The notes beneath the pieces are model-generated. The model searched no databases. It saw nothing but the letters and a program-made list of their open reading frames with translations, and was not told where the DNA came from. Position numbers and translations under genes: made by a program. Shown here piece after piece: positions 18,917-27,574 of a stretch of DNA of 64,000 nt (position 1 is its first letter; each line of letters opens with the position of its first letter). Location: assembly GCA_040007095.1 (NCBI GenBank), contig JBDTVS010000090.1, positions 1-64,000 of the forward strand, read 5' to 3'. The stretch comes from JBDTVS01 sp040007095 (GTDB lineage Bacteria > Acidobacteriota > Vicinamibacteria > Vicinamibacterales > CAVVIG01).

Positions 18917-19246
18917 TCAGGCCCGTTTGAGCAGCAATCCGACTGCCGACGAAAGCCGGCTCCAGCTTTCGACCTCGCGCTGGAGCTGCCGTTTGCCGTC
19001 GCGCGTCAGCGCGTAAAACTTCGCGCTCCGGCCGAGCTCGGTGTCCTTCCACTCGGCCTGAATCCAGCCCTGTTGTTCGAGCCGGTGGAGGGCGGGATAC
19101 AGCGAGCCCTGCTGAATCAAGAACACATCGTCGGAGAGCTGTTGGATACGCTTCGAGATGCCCCATCCGTGGATGGGCTCGCGTGCAAGCGTCTTGAGAA
19201 TGAGCAGGTCGAGGGTGCCTTGCAGCAGATCTGATGGTTTCGGCAT
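18917..19246 (-). CDS. PadR family transcriptional regulator
   Basis: 109 residues from ATG 19246 (MPKPSDLLQGTLDLLIL is the standard PadR opening). The winged helix continues through HGWGISKRIQQLSDDVFLIQQGSLYPALHRLEQQG and ends with a short helix for dimerisation. These small regulators repress nearby genes and respond to ligands or membrane stress. It is divergent from the redoxin/copper-monooxygenase pair, and near-identical direct repeats in the gap (19266-19317) are candidate operators. In acidobacteria PadR genes often neighbour ABC permeases; none is present here. Confidence 0.93.
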   Translation of the reverse strand: MPKPSDLLQGTLDLLILKTLAREPIHGWGISKRIQQLSDDVFLIQQGSLYPALHRLEQQGWIQAEWKDTELGRSAKFYALTRDGKRQLQREVESWSRLSSAVGLLLKRA

Positions 19247-19265
19247 GTGGGCCTTGACAAGGATA

Positions 19266-19317
19266 CCTAGACCATCGACAATCATCAAGCCGCGATGCCT
19301 AGACCATCAACAATCGT
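19266..19317. promoter_or_regulatory. Two 20-bp direct repeats, candidate PadR operators
   Basis: CCTAGACCATCGACAATCAT (19266-19285) recurs as a copy with two mismatches at 19298-19317, a centre-to-centre spacing of 32 bp or about three helical turns. They lie between the divergent padR-like and redoxin genes; the second copy overlaps the first codons of the redoxin gene if its ATG at 19295 is used, but would be upstream of the alternative ATG at 19319. Confidence 0.6.
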
Positions 19318-19873
19318 GATGTGGGGCCTGGTCACCTTGTCGGCCAGCGGAACGCCGGTAAAGATCCGCGACGTCGACGGCCGCTGGCTCACGCCGTTCC
19401 AGCCGGCCGCCAGGGCGAACGCGATCTTTTTTATCTCCGGCGATTGCCCGATCTCCAACACCTATGCGCCGGAAATTCAACGCCTGTGCGGTCAGTTTGC
19501 GTCGCAAGGTGTCGGCTGCTCACTGATCTACGAAGACCTGCCACCGGATGTCACCGCGGCGCGCAAGCATCTGGACGAGTACGGATATCGCGGCCGCGGC
19601 ATCTCTGCCGCTGTCGACGGGGCACGGACGATCGCACGTGCCGCGCGCGCTTCGATCACGCCGCAAGCCGTCATCGTCGACGCCACCGGCGCCATTAAGT
19701 ACCGCGGGCGGATCGACAACCGATACGCCGCTCTGGGGAAACCTCGGCCGCAGGCCACCACGCACGACCTGATCGATGCGCTCGACGCCACACTTTCCGG
19801 CACGCCGGTGCCGGCGCCAGAGACCCAGGCGGTGGGCTGCGCCATCGTGCCCGCAGACTTCTTCAGAAAGTGA
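19295..19873 (+). CDS. Redoxin / thioredoxin-fold protein
   Basis: 192 residues from ATG 19295; ATG 19319 (MWGLVTLSASG) is an equal candidate, as neither has a clear Shine-Dalgarno sequence. The thioredoxin-like core is NAIFFISGDCPISNTYAPEIQRL, where CPIS replaces the usual CxxC with a single Cys, then a cis-Pro region near SITPQAVIVDATGAIKYRGRID. This pattern matches redoxin domains fused in other bacteria to cytochrome c/copper monooxygenase proteins; here that partner is the next gene, 30 bp downstream, so the two probably act together. No signal peptide is obvious, which is odd for a partner of an exported protein. Confidence 0.8.
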   Translation: MPRPSTIVMWGLVTLSASGTPVKIRDVDGRWLTPFQPAARANAIFFISGDCPISNTYAPEIQRLCGQFASQGVGCSLIYEDLPPDVTAARKHLDEYGYRGRGISAAVDGARTIARAARASITPQAVIVDATGAIKYRGRIDNRYAALGKPRPQATTHDLIDALDATLSGTPVPAPETQAVGCAIVPADFFRK

Positions 19874-19903
19874 CCAGGAAGGCATAGAGAGGACGTTCTC
19901 GCT

Positions 19904-22246
19904 ATGAAAACCAGCTCTCGTGCGTCGAATTGGACTCTTGTCATCCGCCTGACGGTTATGGTGGTGGCCGCATGGTATCCCCGTGTCGGCGTCGCGCAGG
20001 GAGCGCGCGGTCAGACCGCGGCCGCGGGACGGGTGACGTTCAGCGAAACCATTGCGCCGATCCTCTACGCCAACTGCGTCACCTGCCACCGGCCTGGCGA
20101 GGCCGCGCCCTTTTCGCTCATCTCGTACGACGATGTGAAGAAGCGCGGCGAACTGGTGGCCACGGTGACCAGGTCGAGATACATGCCGCCGTGGCATGCG
20201 GCGCACGGGTACGGAGAGTTCGCGGACGAGCGCCGGCTGACCGATACGCAGATCGACACGATCGGGACATGGGTCAAGCAGGGAATGCCGCAGGGCAATC
20301 CGGCCAGGATGCCGCCGCTGCCGCAGTTTGCGGAAGGGTGGCACCTCGGAAAGCCCGACCTCATCCTGGAGATGCCGGTCGCTTACAACGTCCCCGCCGG
20401 CGGTCCGGACATCTATCGCAACTTCGCCATCCCGACGGGCCTCGCCGAAGACAAGTGGGTCCGCGCCGTCGAGTTCCGACCCTCGGCGCGCAAGGCGGTG
20501 CATCACTCGCTGTTTGCGTACGTCCGCGGTGGCGCGATGAAAGACTTCGAGGGCAAGGATGGCAAGCCAGGCTTCGTCGGTTTGAACGGCCTTGGCCTGG
20601 GCATCGGGATCCAGCCGAACTTCCAGCCATCCGGAGGCCTCGGCGGATGGGCGGTCGGCACCACGCCGGCGTTTCTGTCTGACGGACAGGCGTGGCCACT
20701 GGCGAAAGGCACGGACCTGGTGCTCCAGATGCATTTCCATCCGACGGGGAAGCCGGAGAGCGAACGATCGATTGTCGGTTTGTACTTCGCGGACCAGGCA
20801 CCCGCCAGGAGGTTTTCCAACATCGGCGTTCCGTCGCTGTTCGGCCTCGCGAGCGGCATCGATATCAAACCGGGCGACAAGGGCTTCACCATCCAGGACT
20901 CGATGACGTTGCCCGTGGATGTCCGCATCTTTTCCGCGATGGCGCACGCGCACTACCTGGGGAAAGAGATGAAGGCCACGGCGACACTGCCCGACGGCTC
21001 GGTGCAGCCCCTGATATGGATTCAGGACTGGGACTTCAACTGGCAGGACCGCTATGCCTACAAGCAGCCGCTATTGCTGCCAAAGGGCACGCGGATCGAC
21101 GTCAGCATCCGCTACGACAATTCGCTGGAGAACCCGCGGAATCCGAACAGTCCGCCGAGGCGGACGCTGTGGGGCGAGCAGTCTTTCGACGAAATGGGTG
21201 GTATCCAATTCGAAATGGTCACCGTGCGCCCTGAAGACGAAGCCGCGCTGGTCGCAGGCAATCTGGCGGGAACGAGAGCGGCGATTGTCAAAGGATTGCA
21301 GAACGGCACGGTCCGACGGGTCCTGGACCATCAGCGGCGAGCAGCCGGCCCGCCGCCGCGCCTTCAGCAGATCACTCTACTGAATCGTGAGGGCAAAACC
21401 GTCGCAACGGTCGCAGAGCCTGGCGTGTACAACCAGGCGGCGCTGTCGCCTGATGGCACGAGAGTCGCAGTGATCAAGACCGACCTGGAGAGTCGCGACG
21501 CGGATGTCTGGGTGTTCGACGTCACCACCGGCAAGGGCACGCCGATCACGTCTGACGCCGCACCGAACGCGGCGCCGGTCTGGTCGCCTGACGGCCGTCA
21601 GATCGCCTATGTCTCGGTGCTTCTCGACGACAATTACAGCACGCTGTCTCGAAAGGCGGCGGACGGATCGGGAAATGAGGAAGTGCTCTACAAGTCCACC
21701 GCAGGGGCCGCCCCGGTCCTGACGGACTGGTCGGCGGACGGTGTCCTCTGTTTCTGGTCGGACAAGGTCACGTATGCGATGAGGGCCGATGGCGATCGCA
21801 CGCCGGTGGCGTTGTCCGACGGCACATTCAACGTACGCGGCGGCCGATTCTCGTCGGACGGCCGTTTCCTGGCATACAGCTCGGACGAGTCGGGGCGCTT
21901 TCAGGTCTACGCGAGACCGTTCAGCCTGGCATCAAACGCGGCCGCGTCCTCCGCGACAAAGGGATCTCCCGTGTCCACGGGCGCAGCAATCGGCGGCATC
22001 TTCTGGCGGGGGGACGACAAGGAACTGTTCTTCTTGAGCTCTCCGGAACAAGCGGTGACAGCCGCGGACGTGAAGACGTCTCCTGCATTCGAAGCGGGGA
22101 CGCCGCGTCAGTTGTTCAAGCCACCAAACGGCACGTTTGCCCCGGCGCAACTGAGCAACGTTGCAACCCGCGATGGCCAGCGCTTCGTGGTCCTCGTTCA
22201 GCTGCCTCCGGTGCCGACGCCGGCAAGCACGGGGGCACAGAGGTGA
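19904..22246 (+). CDS. Fusion protein: cytochrome c, copper type II monooxygenase-like domain and TolB-like beta-propeller
   Basis: 780 residues. After an N-terminal export signal, a c-type heme site CVTCH lies at about residue 60. Residues 130-460 resemble the ascorbate-dependent (PHM/DBM) copper monooxygenase fold: VHHSLFAYV, VLQMHFHPTGKPE and MAHAHYLGKEMKA give the His and Met ligand patterns. From about residue 485 there is a PD40/TolB-type propeller: NQAALSPDGTRVAV, NAAPVWSPDGRQIAY and GRFSSDGRFLAYSSDESG. The first two domains are commonly joined in acidobacteria and planctomycetes, but the propeller tail is unusual to my knowledge. Cells probably export it; the oxidised substrate is unknown. 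Confidence 0.82.
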   Translation: MKTSSRASNWTLVIRLTVMVVAAWYPRVGVAQGARGQTAAAGRVTFSETIAPILYANCVTCHRPGEAAPFSLISYDDVKKRGELVATVTRSRYMPPWHAAHGYGEFADERRLTDTQIDTIGTWVKQGMPQGNPARMPPLPQFAEGWHLGKPDLILEMPVAYNVPAGGPDIYRNFAIPTGLAEDKWVRAVEFRPSARKAVHHSLFAYVRGGAMKDFEGKDGKPGFVGLNGLGLGIGIQPNFQPSGGLGGWAVGTTPAFLSDGQAWPLAKGTDLVLQMHFHPTGKPESERSIVGLYFADQAPARRFSNIGVPSLFGLASGIDIKPGDKGFTIQDSMTLPVDVRIFSAMAHAHYLGKEMKATATLPDGSVQPLIWIQDWDFNWQDRYAYKQPLLLPKGTRIDVSIRYDNSLENPRNPNSPPRRTLWGEQSFDEMGGIQFEMVTVRPEDEAALVAGNLAGTRAAIVKGLQNGTVRRVLDHQRRAAGPPPRLQQITLLNREGKTVATVAEPGVYNQAALSPDGTRVAVIKTDLESRDADVWVFDVTTGKGTPITSDAAPNAAPVWSPDGRQIAYVSVLLDDNYSTLSRKAADGSGNEEVLYKSTAGAAPVLTDWSADGVLCFWSDKVTYAMRADGDRTPVALSDGTFNVRGGRFSSDGRFLAYSSDESGRFQVYARPFSLASNAAASSATKGSPVSTGAAIGGIFWRGDDKELFFLSSPEQAVTAADVKTSPAFEAGTPRQLFKPPNGTFAPAQLSNVATRDGQRFVVLVQLPPVPTPASTGAQR

Positions 22247-22402
22247 CAGAACGCGCAGGATAGACGCGTCTTTTGCTCGCTTCGACGCCTCGAAGTACCA
22301 GGCCGATCAGACTGCGACGACACGAAATCTCGAGACACATCCAAGCCAAACGAAGCTCCTTCGTGTCTTCGTGTTTTCGTGGCCCAAGGCGCGACAAGGC
22401 AC

Positions 22403-23077
22403 TCATTGGCGTCCGGCAGTTGATCCGCCGGCCGTCAGTCCGCCCGCCTCGGTCCACGCGCGCGACAGCACTTCGCTGAACACCTGCACCGACTGTGCGC
22501 CTGACACGCCGTAGCGGTGATCGATGACGAAGAACGGTACACCGGTCGCTCCGAGCGCCTGCGCTTCCTGAAGATCGCGGGTAACGGCCTCGGCGTAGGT
22601 GCCAGCCTTCAGCACACGCTGCACATCGTCTTCATCGAGGCCTGCATCAACCGCCAACGCGGCAAGCGACGGTCGATCGAACAAGGACCGCTGCTCGGTG
22701 AAGTAGCCGCGGAAGAAGCGCTCCACGACGACGTCTTGCATGCCACGATCAAGAGCCAGGTGGACGAGGCGATGGGCGTCGAAGGTGTTGCCGGTGAGAC
22801 CGTCCGCCGACAGGTGGTATTCGAGGTCGTCCGCGGCCGCGGTCTGCTCCATCCTGGCGTCCATCTCCTCGACCTCTGCCGCCGAGCGTCCGTACTTCGA
22901 CATCAACATCGCGCGGCGCCTCGACGTCTCCTGGGGAGCCGACGGGTTGAGCTGAAACGAACGGTGAATCACCACAACTTCATCGCGAGCGGCGAATCCC
23001 ACGAGTGCGTGTTCAAGACGCCGTTTGCCGATATAGCACCACGGACAAACCAGGTCGGACCAGACATCGATACGCAT
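22403..23077 (-). CDS. DsbA family protein, FrnE-like
   Basis: 224 residues. The N-terminus VWSDLVCPWCYIGKRRLE holds the CPWC active-site motif of the FrnE/2-hydroxychromene isomerase branch of the DsbA fold. GLTGNTFDAHRLVHLA is the helical insertion, and GATGVPFFVIDHRYGVSGAQ has the cis-Pro loop. There is no signal peptide, so it acts in the cytoplasm as a disulfide oxidoreductase, often linked to oxidative stress. It converges on the copper monooxygenase fusion gene. Repeat-like sequence flanks it on both sides. Confidence 0.92.
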   Translation of the reverse strand: MRIDVWSDLVCPWCYIGKRRLEHALVGFAARDEVVVIHRSFQLNPSAPQETSRRRAMLMSKYGRSAAEVEEMDARMEQTAAADDLEYHLSADGLTGNTFDAHRLVHLALDRGMQDVVVERFFRGYFTEQRSLFDRPSLAALAVDAGLDEDDVQRVLKAGTYAEAVTRDLQEAQALGATGVPFFVIDHRYGVSGAQSVQVFSEVLSRAWTEAGGLTAGGSTAGRQ

Positions 23078-23152
23078 ACGCCATTCATTATCGCTGATGG
23101 CTCATGGTGGAGGGCTCAAAGTGGTAGCGCAGGCAGCGTCTCAGTTTCAAGG

Positions 23153-23215
23153 TCAACCACCGAGATCGCCGAGAGCACCGAGACAAATGCTGGAGCTTCT
23201 AAGTCTTGACTCTAT
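23153..23215. repeat. Short tandem repeat remnant (CACCGAG and TTCTAAG types)
   Basis: The stretch ACCACCGAGATCGCCGAG with a following GCACCGAG unit belongs to the same periodic repeat type as 31589-31657 and 39110-39145. It is followed by an AGCTTCTAAG...TGTTCTGAG type stretch resembling 54819-54905. Confidence 0.45.
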
Positions 23216-24201
23216 GTTCTGAGTCTGACGACGAAGCGTCCCCGTGCGGCGCCCTTCTTCAGCGTCTCGAAGGCTTCAGGAAGATCGGCCAGGCCAATCT
23301 CCCGCACCGATGCGTTGAGATTCGCGGGCTTCATGTCGGTCGCGAGGCGGCGCCACGTCGCCAGCCGCTCGTCCATCGGACACATCACCGAGTCGATGCC
23401 GAGCAGCTTGACGCCTCGAAGAATGAACGGGATCACCGTGGTATGTACGTCGGTTCCGCCGGTCAGCCCCGATACTGCGACGACGCCTCGGTAGGCCATC
23501 GAGCGAAGGAGCCACGCCAGCGTATCGCCGCCCACCGGATCGATGGCGCCCGCCCACGTCGCCTTCTCCAACGGTCGCGTTCCGGGCTGCACGACCGATC
23601 GCGGCAGAACGTCCGCGGCGCCGATCGACCGCAGATAATCGTGCTCGCCGTCTTTTCCGGTCAGGGCCGTCACGGCGTATCCCAGTGCGGCGAGGCACTG
23701 CACCGCCATGCTGCCGACACCGCCGGTCGCCCCGGTCACGATGACCGGGCCGCGCTGCGACGTCAGGCCGTTTCGCTCCAAATCGGCGATCGACATCGCC
23801 GCCGTGAAGCCTGCGGTCCCAAGCGCCATGACCTCGCGCGCGCTCAGTCCGTGCGGGATCGGCACGATCCAATCCGCCGGCACGCGCACGTACTGCGCAT
23901 AGCCGCCGTCGTGCGACACCCCGAGATCGTAGCCGGTGACCAGCACCGGATCGCCCGCACGAAATCGCGCGTCGCCGCTCGACTCGACCGTGCCGGATAC
24001 GTCGATGCCGGGAATCAACGGAAACCTGCGAATGATCTTTCCGCTACCGGTCGCGGCCAGCGCATCCTTGTAGTTGACGCTCGAGTACTCCGCCGCGATC
24101 ACCACGTCGCCGGCGCTCAACTCGTCGAGGGCGGCGCCCACCACCCGACCTCGCACGACGGCTTCCTCTTCGAACACCCGATAGGCCTGAAACGTGCTCA
24201 T
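23212..24201 (-). CDS. MDR-type NADPH oxidoreductase, acrylyl-CoA reductase (AcuI/YhdH)-like
   Basis: 329 residues from ATG 24201. The YhdH/AcuI signature is clear: SSVNYKDALAATGSGKIIRRFPLIPGIDVSGTV, then the nucleotide-binding VIVTGATGGVGSMAVQCLAALGY, and the C-terminal GRFVVRLR. Zinc ligands are lacking, as expected of this branch. AcuI reduces acryloyl-CoA to propionyl-CoA with NADPH. Its start codon overlaps the stop codon of the upstream acyl-CoA synthetase (ATGA), indicating translational coupling and a shared pathway. Confidence 0.88.
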   Translation of the reverse strand: MSTFQAYRVFEEEAVVRGRVVGAALDELSAGDVVIAAEYSSVNYKDALAATGSGKIIRRFPLIPGIDVSGTVESSGDARFRAGDPVLVTGYDLGVSHDGGYAQYVRVPADWIVPIPHGLSAREVMALGTAGFTAAMSIADLERNGLTSQRGPVIVTGATGGVGSMAVQCLAALGYAVTALTGKDGEHDYLRSIGAADVLPRSVVQPGTRPLEKATWAGAIDPVGGDTLAWLLRSMAYRGVVAVSGLTGGTDVHTTVIPFILRGVKLLGIDSVMCPMDERLATWRRLATDMKPANLNASVREIGLADLPEAFETLKKGAARGRFVVRLRT

Positions 24202-26156
24202 CGCGTGATTTCCGCCTTCATGCGCTGCCATGCGTGGCGCGCTTCGTCGACCGAGCCTTCGTCTTCGATCGTCGTGATGTCCCCGGGGTCGCGATCGAGG
24301 GTGACCGCCCGCAGCACGCGCCGCATGATCTTGCCGCTGCGCGTTTTTGGCAGCATGGTCACGAAATTCAGCTCGCCGATGACGGCGACCGGCCCCATCT
24401 CGCGTCTGACGGTGCTCAGAAGCTCCGCCTTCAGCTCCAGCGTTGGCGCATGGCCGTGCTTCAGCAGCACGAACGCCGAGATGATTTCTCCGCGCGTATC
24501 GTCAGGCCGGCCGATCACGCCGCACTCCGCCACCGACCTGTGCATGAGAAACGCGCTCTCGACTTCGATGGTGCCGATACGATGGCCGGCGATCTTGATG
24601 ATTTCGTCGGAGCGGCCCGCGAACCAGACGTAGCCATCCTCGTCGATGTGCGCCGAATCGCCCGTGTAGTAGACGTTCGGAATCTTCTCCCAGTAGTCGC
24701 GGCCGTATCGGTCGGGCTCGCCCCACAGGCCCGCGGTCATTCCTGGAAACGGCCGCTTCAGCACCATGATGCCCTTTTCGCCTGGCGCGCAAGGCTCACC
24801 CTCCGGCGTCACCACCGCCGCGTCGATGCCCGGCAGCGGGATGGTCGCCGACCCTGGCTTGATCGGCAGCATCGCAATCCCATACGGGTTCCCGAACACC
24901 GGTCCGCCGGTCTCGGTTTGCCACATGTGATCGATGACCGGTACGCGGCCGCCGAGGATGGTGTTCTGCAGCCATTCGAGCGCCGCCGGATTGAGCACCT
25001 CGCCGGCACAGACGACGCGCTCGAGACGGGAATGATCGATCGCACGCAGCGGCTCGTCGCCGTATTTCATCAGCATGCGGATGGCGGTCGGCGACGTGAA
25101 GATCCCGGTCACGCCGAGCTCTTCGACCACCACGCGCCAGTTGGCGTCCGGCCCAGGATGGTCGAGGGCGCCCTCGAAGACGACCGTCGTGCAGCCGGTA
25201 ATCAGCGGCGCATAGATCATGTAGCTGTGACCCACGATCCAGCCGATATCTGACGTCGCCCACCACACATCGTCTGGCTTCAATCCAAAACACCACCGGC
25301 CCATGGCTATGATGTGCACCTGATAGCCGCCGTGGGTGTGAATCGCCAGCTTTGGCTTGGCGGTGGTGCCAGAGGTCGCCAGGATGTAGGCCGGCTCGTT
25401 CGCCTCCATCCTGACGGCGCCGCCATCGTGGCCTGACCCGCGACGAAGAAAATCGTCCCAGGTGATATCGCGGTCGCGCCGCATGGGCGCCGGCACATCG
25501 GTCCGTTGGAGGACGACGACGTGCTCCACCGACCGCCTTCCGCCTTCGCCGCTCAGCGGCTTCGGCGGGACAGGCGCGTCGGACATCACCGACGATTCAA
25601 GCGCGTCGTCGACGATTTCCTTCAGCTGAACGTTCTTGCCTTTGCGGTATGTGACGTCGGCCGTGAACACCATCCGGGAACCGCTGGCCTGAATCCGATC
25701 GGCGAGCGCTTTCGCGCCGAATCCCGCAAACACCACTGAATGAATCGCGCCGATGCGAACCGTCGCCAGCATCAAGGCGATCGATTCGGGGCACGGCGGC
25801 ATGTAGATCGTCAGCCGGTCGCCCTTGCCGATGCCGCAGCCTCTCAGGGCGGCGGAGAGTCGGTTGACCTCGTGGAGCAGCTGCGAATAGGTCTGAACCG
25901 TGCGGTCGCCCCGCTCGTTGACGTAGACCAGCGCCGCATGGCCGCCGCGACCTGCGGCCACGTGACGATCCAGTGCGTTGTAGGCGAGATTGGTCTCGGC
26001 CCCGATGAACCAGCGGAACGTCGGGAAGTTCCACTCGAAGACCCGGTCCCAGCGCCGGAACCAGTGCAGTTCACTCGCCGCGCGCTCCCAGAACGCGTCC
26101 GGATCACGTAACCCGTCCTGAATCCAACGCGCGACCACCGGCGTGACCAGCTTCAC
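24198..26156 (-). CDS. AMP-forming acyl-CoA synthetase (acetate/propionate/3-hydroxypropionate type)
   Basis: 652 residues from a GTG at 26156, the first position at which the sequence becomes family-like (KLVTPVVARWIQDGLRDPDAFWE). Landmarks: the P-loop variant YILATSGTTAKPKLAIHTHGG, VDIGWIVGHSYMIYAPL-like hinge blocks, WQTETGGP, and PKTRSGKIMRRVLR with the Lys that is acetylated in Acs. It differs clearly from the canonical acetyl-CoA synthetase at 48660-50621. Together with the overlapping AcuI-like gene it could activate acrylate, propionate or 3-hydroxypropionate and feed propionyl-CoA. Its start overlaps the remnant of a decayed gene just upstream. Confidence 0.87.
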   Translation of the reverse strand: MKLVTPVVARWIQDGLRDPDAFWERAASELHWFRRWDRVFEWNFPTFRWFIGAETNLAYNALDRHVAAGRGGHAALVYVNERGDRTVQTYSQLLHEVNRLSAALRGCGIGKGDRLTIYMPPCPESIALMLATVRIGAIHSVVFAGFGAKALADRIQASGSRMVFTADVTYRKGKNVQLKEIVDDALESSVMSDAPVPPKPLSGEGGRRSVEHVVVLQRTDVPAPMRRDRDITWDDFLRRGSGHDGGAVRMEANEPAYILATSGTTAKPKLAIHTHGGYQVHIIAMGRWCFGLKPDDVWWATSDIGWIVGHSYMIYAPLITGCTTVVFEGALDHPGPDANWRVVVEELGVTGIFTSPTAIRMLMKYGDEPLRAIDHSRLERVVCAGEVLNPAALEWLQNTILGGRVPVIDHMWQTETGGPVFGNPYGIAMLPIKPGSATIPLPGIDAAVVTPEGEPCAPGEKGIMVLKRPFPGMTAGLWGEPDRYGRDYWEKIPNVYYTGDSAHIDEDGYVWFAGRSDEIIKIAGHRIGTIEVESAFLMHRSVAECGVIGRPDDTRGEIISAFVLLKHGHAPTLELKAELLSTVRREMGPVAVIGELNFVTMLPKTRSGKIMRRVLRAVTLDRDPGDITTIEDEGSVDEARHAWQRMKAEITR

Positions 26157-26269
26157 TTTTTCGCGGCGACTTTCTCTTCCTTCTCGATCGCCCGTTCGCC
26201 GCTGAGAATGTTGCTCATCGCGTAGTCGCCTTCGTGGCAGCACTTGTTGGTGAAGTTGCCGGAAACATT
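26153..26269 (-). pseudogene. 3' remnant of a paralog of the tandem secreted family
   Basis: Between the stop of the 26277-27419 gene and the acyl-CoA synthetase, the minus strand reads NFTNKCCHEGDYAMSNILSG and then ERAIEKEEKVAAKK followed by TGA. This is the C-terminal CHEGNYGxxNILSAAR tail of the neighbouring family. No start or upstream part remains, so it is the last about 38 codons of a deleted fourth copy. Its stop codon overlaps the GTG of the synthetase. Confidence 0.75.
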
Positions 26270-26276
26270 CCGTCTC

Positions 26277-27419
26277 CTAACGAGAAGGTGTTTCGTTCAA
26301 GTTCACTGGAACCTGGCCGGGCGTCGCTCCGTACACGTTGCCCACCTGACCATCCAGCCATACCGACGGCGGCAACGGCGTCCCGTTCTTTACGGCGTCG
26401 GCGACGGCCCTGTCGTACGCCCGCGCCGCGCTCAGCATGTCCTCGAGACCGCGATTGCCTTCGTGACATTCATACGGGAGGATCTGATAGCCCGGCTGCG
26501 TCGTGAGCGTCATGCCAATCTTCCACGGCCGCGTGAAGGTCTTGGGATCCTCGATGGCGGCTTCGTACTGAATCCCGGCCTCGACGCGCGTGAAGCGTTC
26601 CACGAGCTTGAGCATCTCGCTCGTCGGCGCCCCGCCACCGTTGACACCGATGCCCGTTTTGTCGTCCATGAAGTTGGTCGTCTCGACGACGAGCGTATTG
26701 CCTTCCCAGTGGCCTCGGGCGTCACCGAGGTAGGTCTTGATCTTCGAACCGACGTGCGGGCGTCCGTCCAGTGGAATCACCCGGGTATCGTGGACCATCT
26801 CGTAGTTGATGACCACCGACGTGGGCGTCTGGAAGATCTGATTGCCGTTGCCGTAGATCACGGGCAAGGTCGACCCCATGATCCCCCGGGTGATGCACCG
26901 ATCGTACAAGCTGCGATCCTCCCACGACGACGGTGCGTTGCTGCGCGCCGCCTGGCGCATCGCCACGCGACGCTGGGCTTCGGGTGTGGTCGGCGGGACG
27001 CGGCCATCCGCCGGCTCGATGACGCGCGACGTCTGGCGGAAGGTTCTCGTGCCGACGTCGCCGCGGAACGCGCCCACGGCCTTCCTGTTGCGCTCGAGCG
27101 AGTCCTGATCGCGCTTTGCCCGCGCCGCGAACTCCTCGTCGGTCAACTCCGCGCGCCCAGCGAACTGCTCGGGACGCTCCATCGGGATGCTGAGCATGTC
27201 GTCGCTGGTCCATACACCCTGAAGATCCGGGTCGCCCCACGGAGTCTTCGGCATCGCAAATCCCTTCGTGCTCGCCTTCGCGGTCTGGGCGGCTTTCGGC
27301 TTTGCCGCCGAACCCTGCACGGCGGGATCCGACGTCTGGCCCGCGAGGGAAGTCGTCGCGCCGAAGGCGGCCCCAATCGCGAGGGCAGCGGCGCCGAACA
27401 ACCGGAATGGTGTGCTCAT
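26277..27419 (-). CDS. Secreted protein of uncharacterised acidobacterial family (tandem copy A)
   Basis: 380 residues from ATG 27419, with AAGGA upstream and a signal peptide (RLFGAAALAIGAAFGATTSLAG). Family motifs in order: TPWGDPDLQGVWTSDD, IEPADGRVPPTTPEAQRR, SLYDRCITRGIMGSTLP, IYGNGNQIFQTP, IPLDGRPHVG, ARGHWEGNTLVVETTNF, DPKTFTRPWK and YECHEGNRGLEDMLSAAR. I know no assigned function or enzyme motif. The TWxRPW/CHEG arrangement looks like a beta-rich extracellular domain. This copy carries an extra about 50-residue tail after the CHEG block, absent from copies B and C. It is the last of three intact tandem genes. Confidence 0.85.
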   Translation of the reverse strand: MSTPFRLFGAAALAIGAAFGATTSLAGQTSDPAVQGSAAKPKAAQTAKASTKGFAMPKTPWGDPDLQGVWTSDDMLSIPMERPEQFAGRAELTDEEFAARAKRDQDSLERNRKAVGAFRGDVGTRTFRQTSRVIEPADGRVPPTTPEAQRRVAMRQAARSNAPSSWEDRSLYDRCITRGIMGSTLPVIYGNGNQIFQTPTSVVINYEMVHDTRVIPLDGRPHVGSKIKTYLGDARGHWEGNTLVVETTNFMDDKTGIGVNGGGAPTSEMLKLVERFTRVEAGIQYEAAIEDPKTFTRPWKIGMTLTTQPGYQILPYECHEGNRGLEDMLSAARAYDRAVADAVKNGTPLPPSVWLDGQVGNVYGATPGQVPVNLNETPSR

Positions 27420-27455
27420 GGTATGCGTCCTTTTAATTTCACTCGAGCTACTCAT

Positions 27456-27544
27456 GAACCACAAAGGCCACAAAGGTCACGAAGCTCGAGGTCAATCACG
27501 AAAGCCTCGAGTGTCCTTTGTGCTCTTGATGATCTTCGTGGTTC
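27456..27544. repeat. Heptamer-periodic hairpin repeat (CACAAAG type)
   Basis: Left arm GAACCACAAAG-GCCACAAAG-GTCACGAAG (27456-27484), right arm 27511-27544 ending in CTTCGTGGTTC. An inner CTCGAG pair adds a second stem. It lies between tandem copies A and B, the same repeat type as 8608-8678. Confidence 0.75.
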
Positions 27545-27574
27545 AGTCCGTCTCCAATATCAACGCTGTGAATC

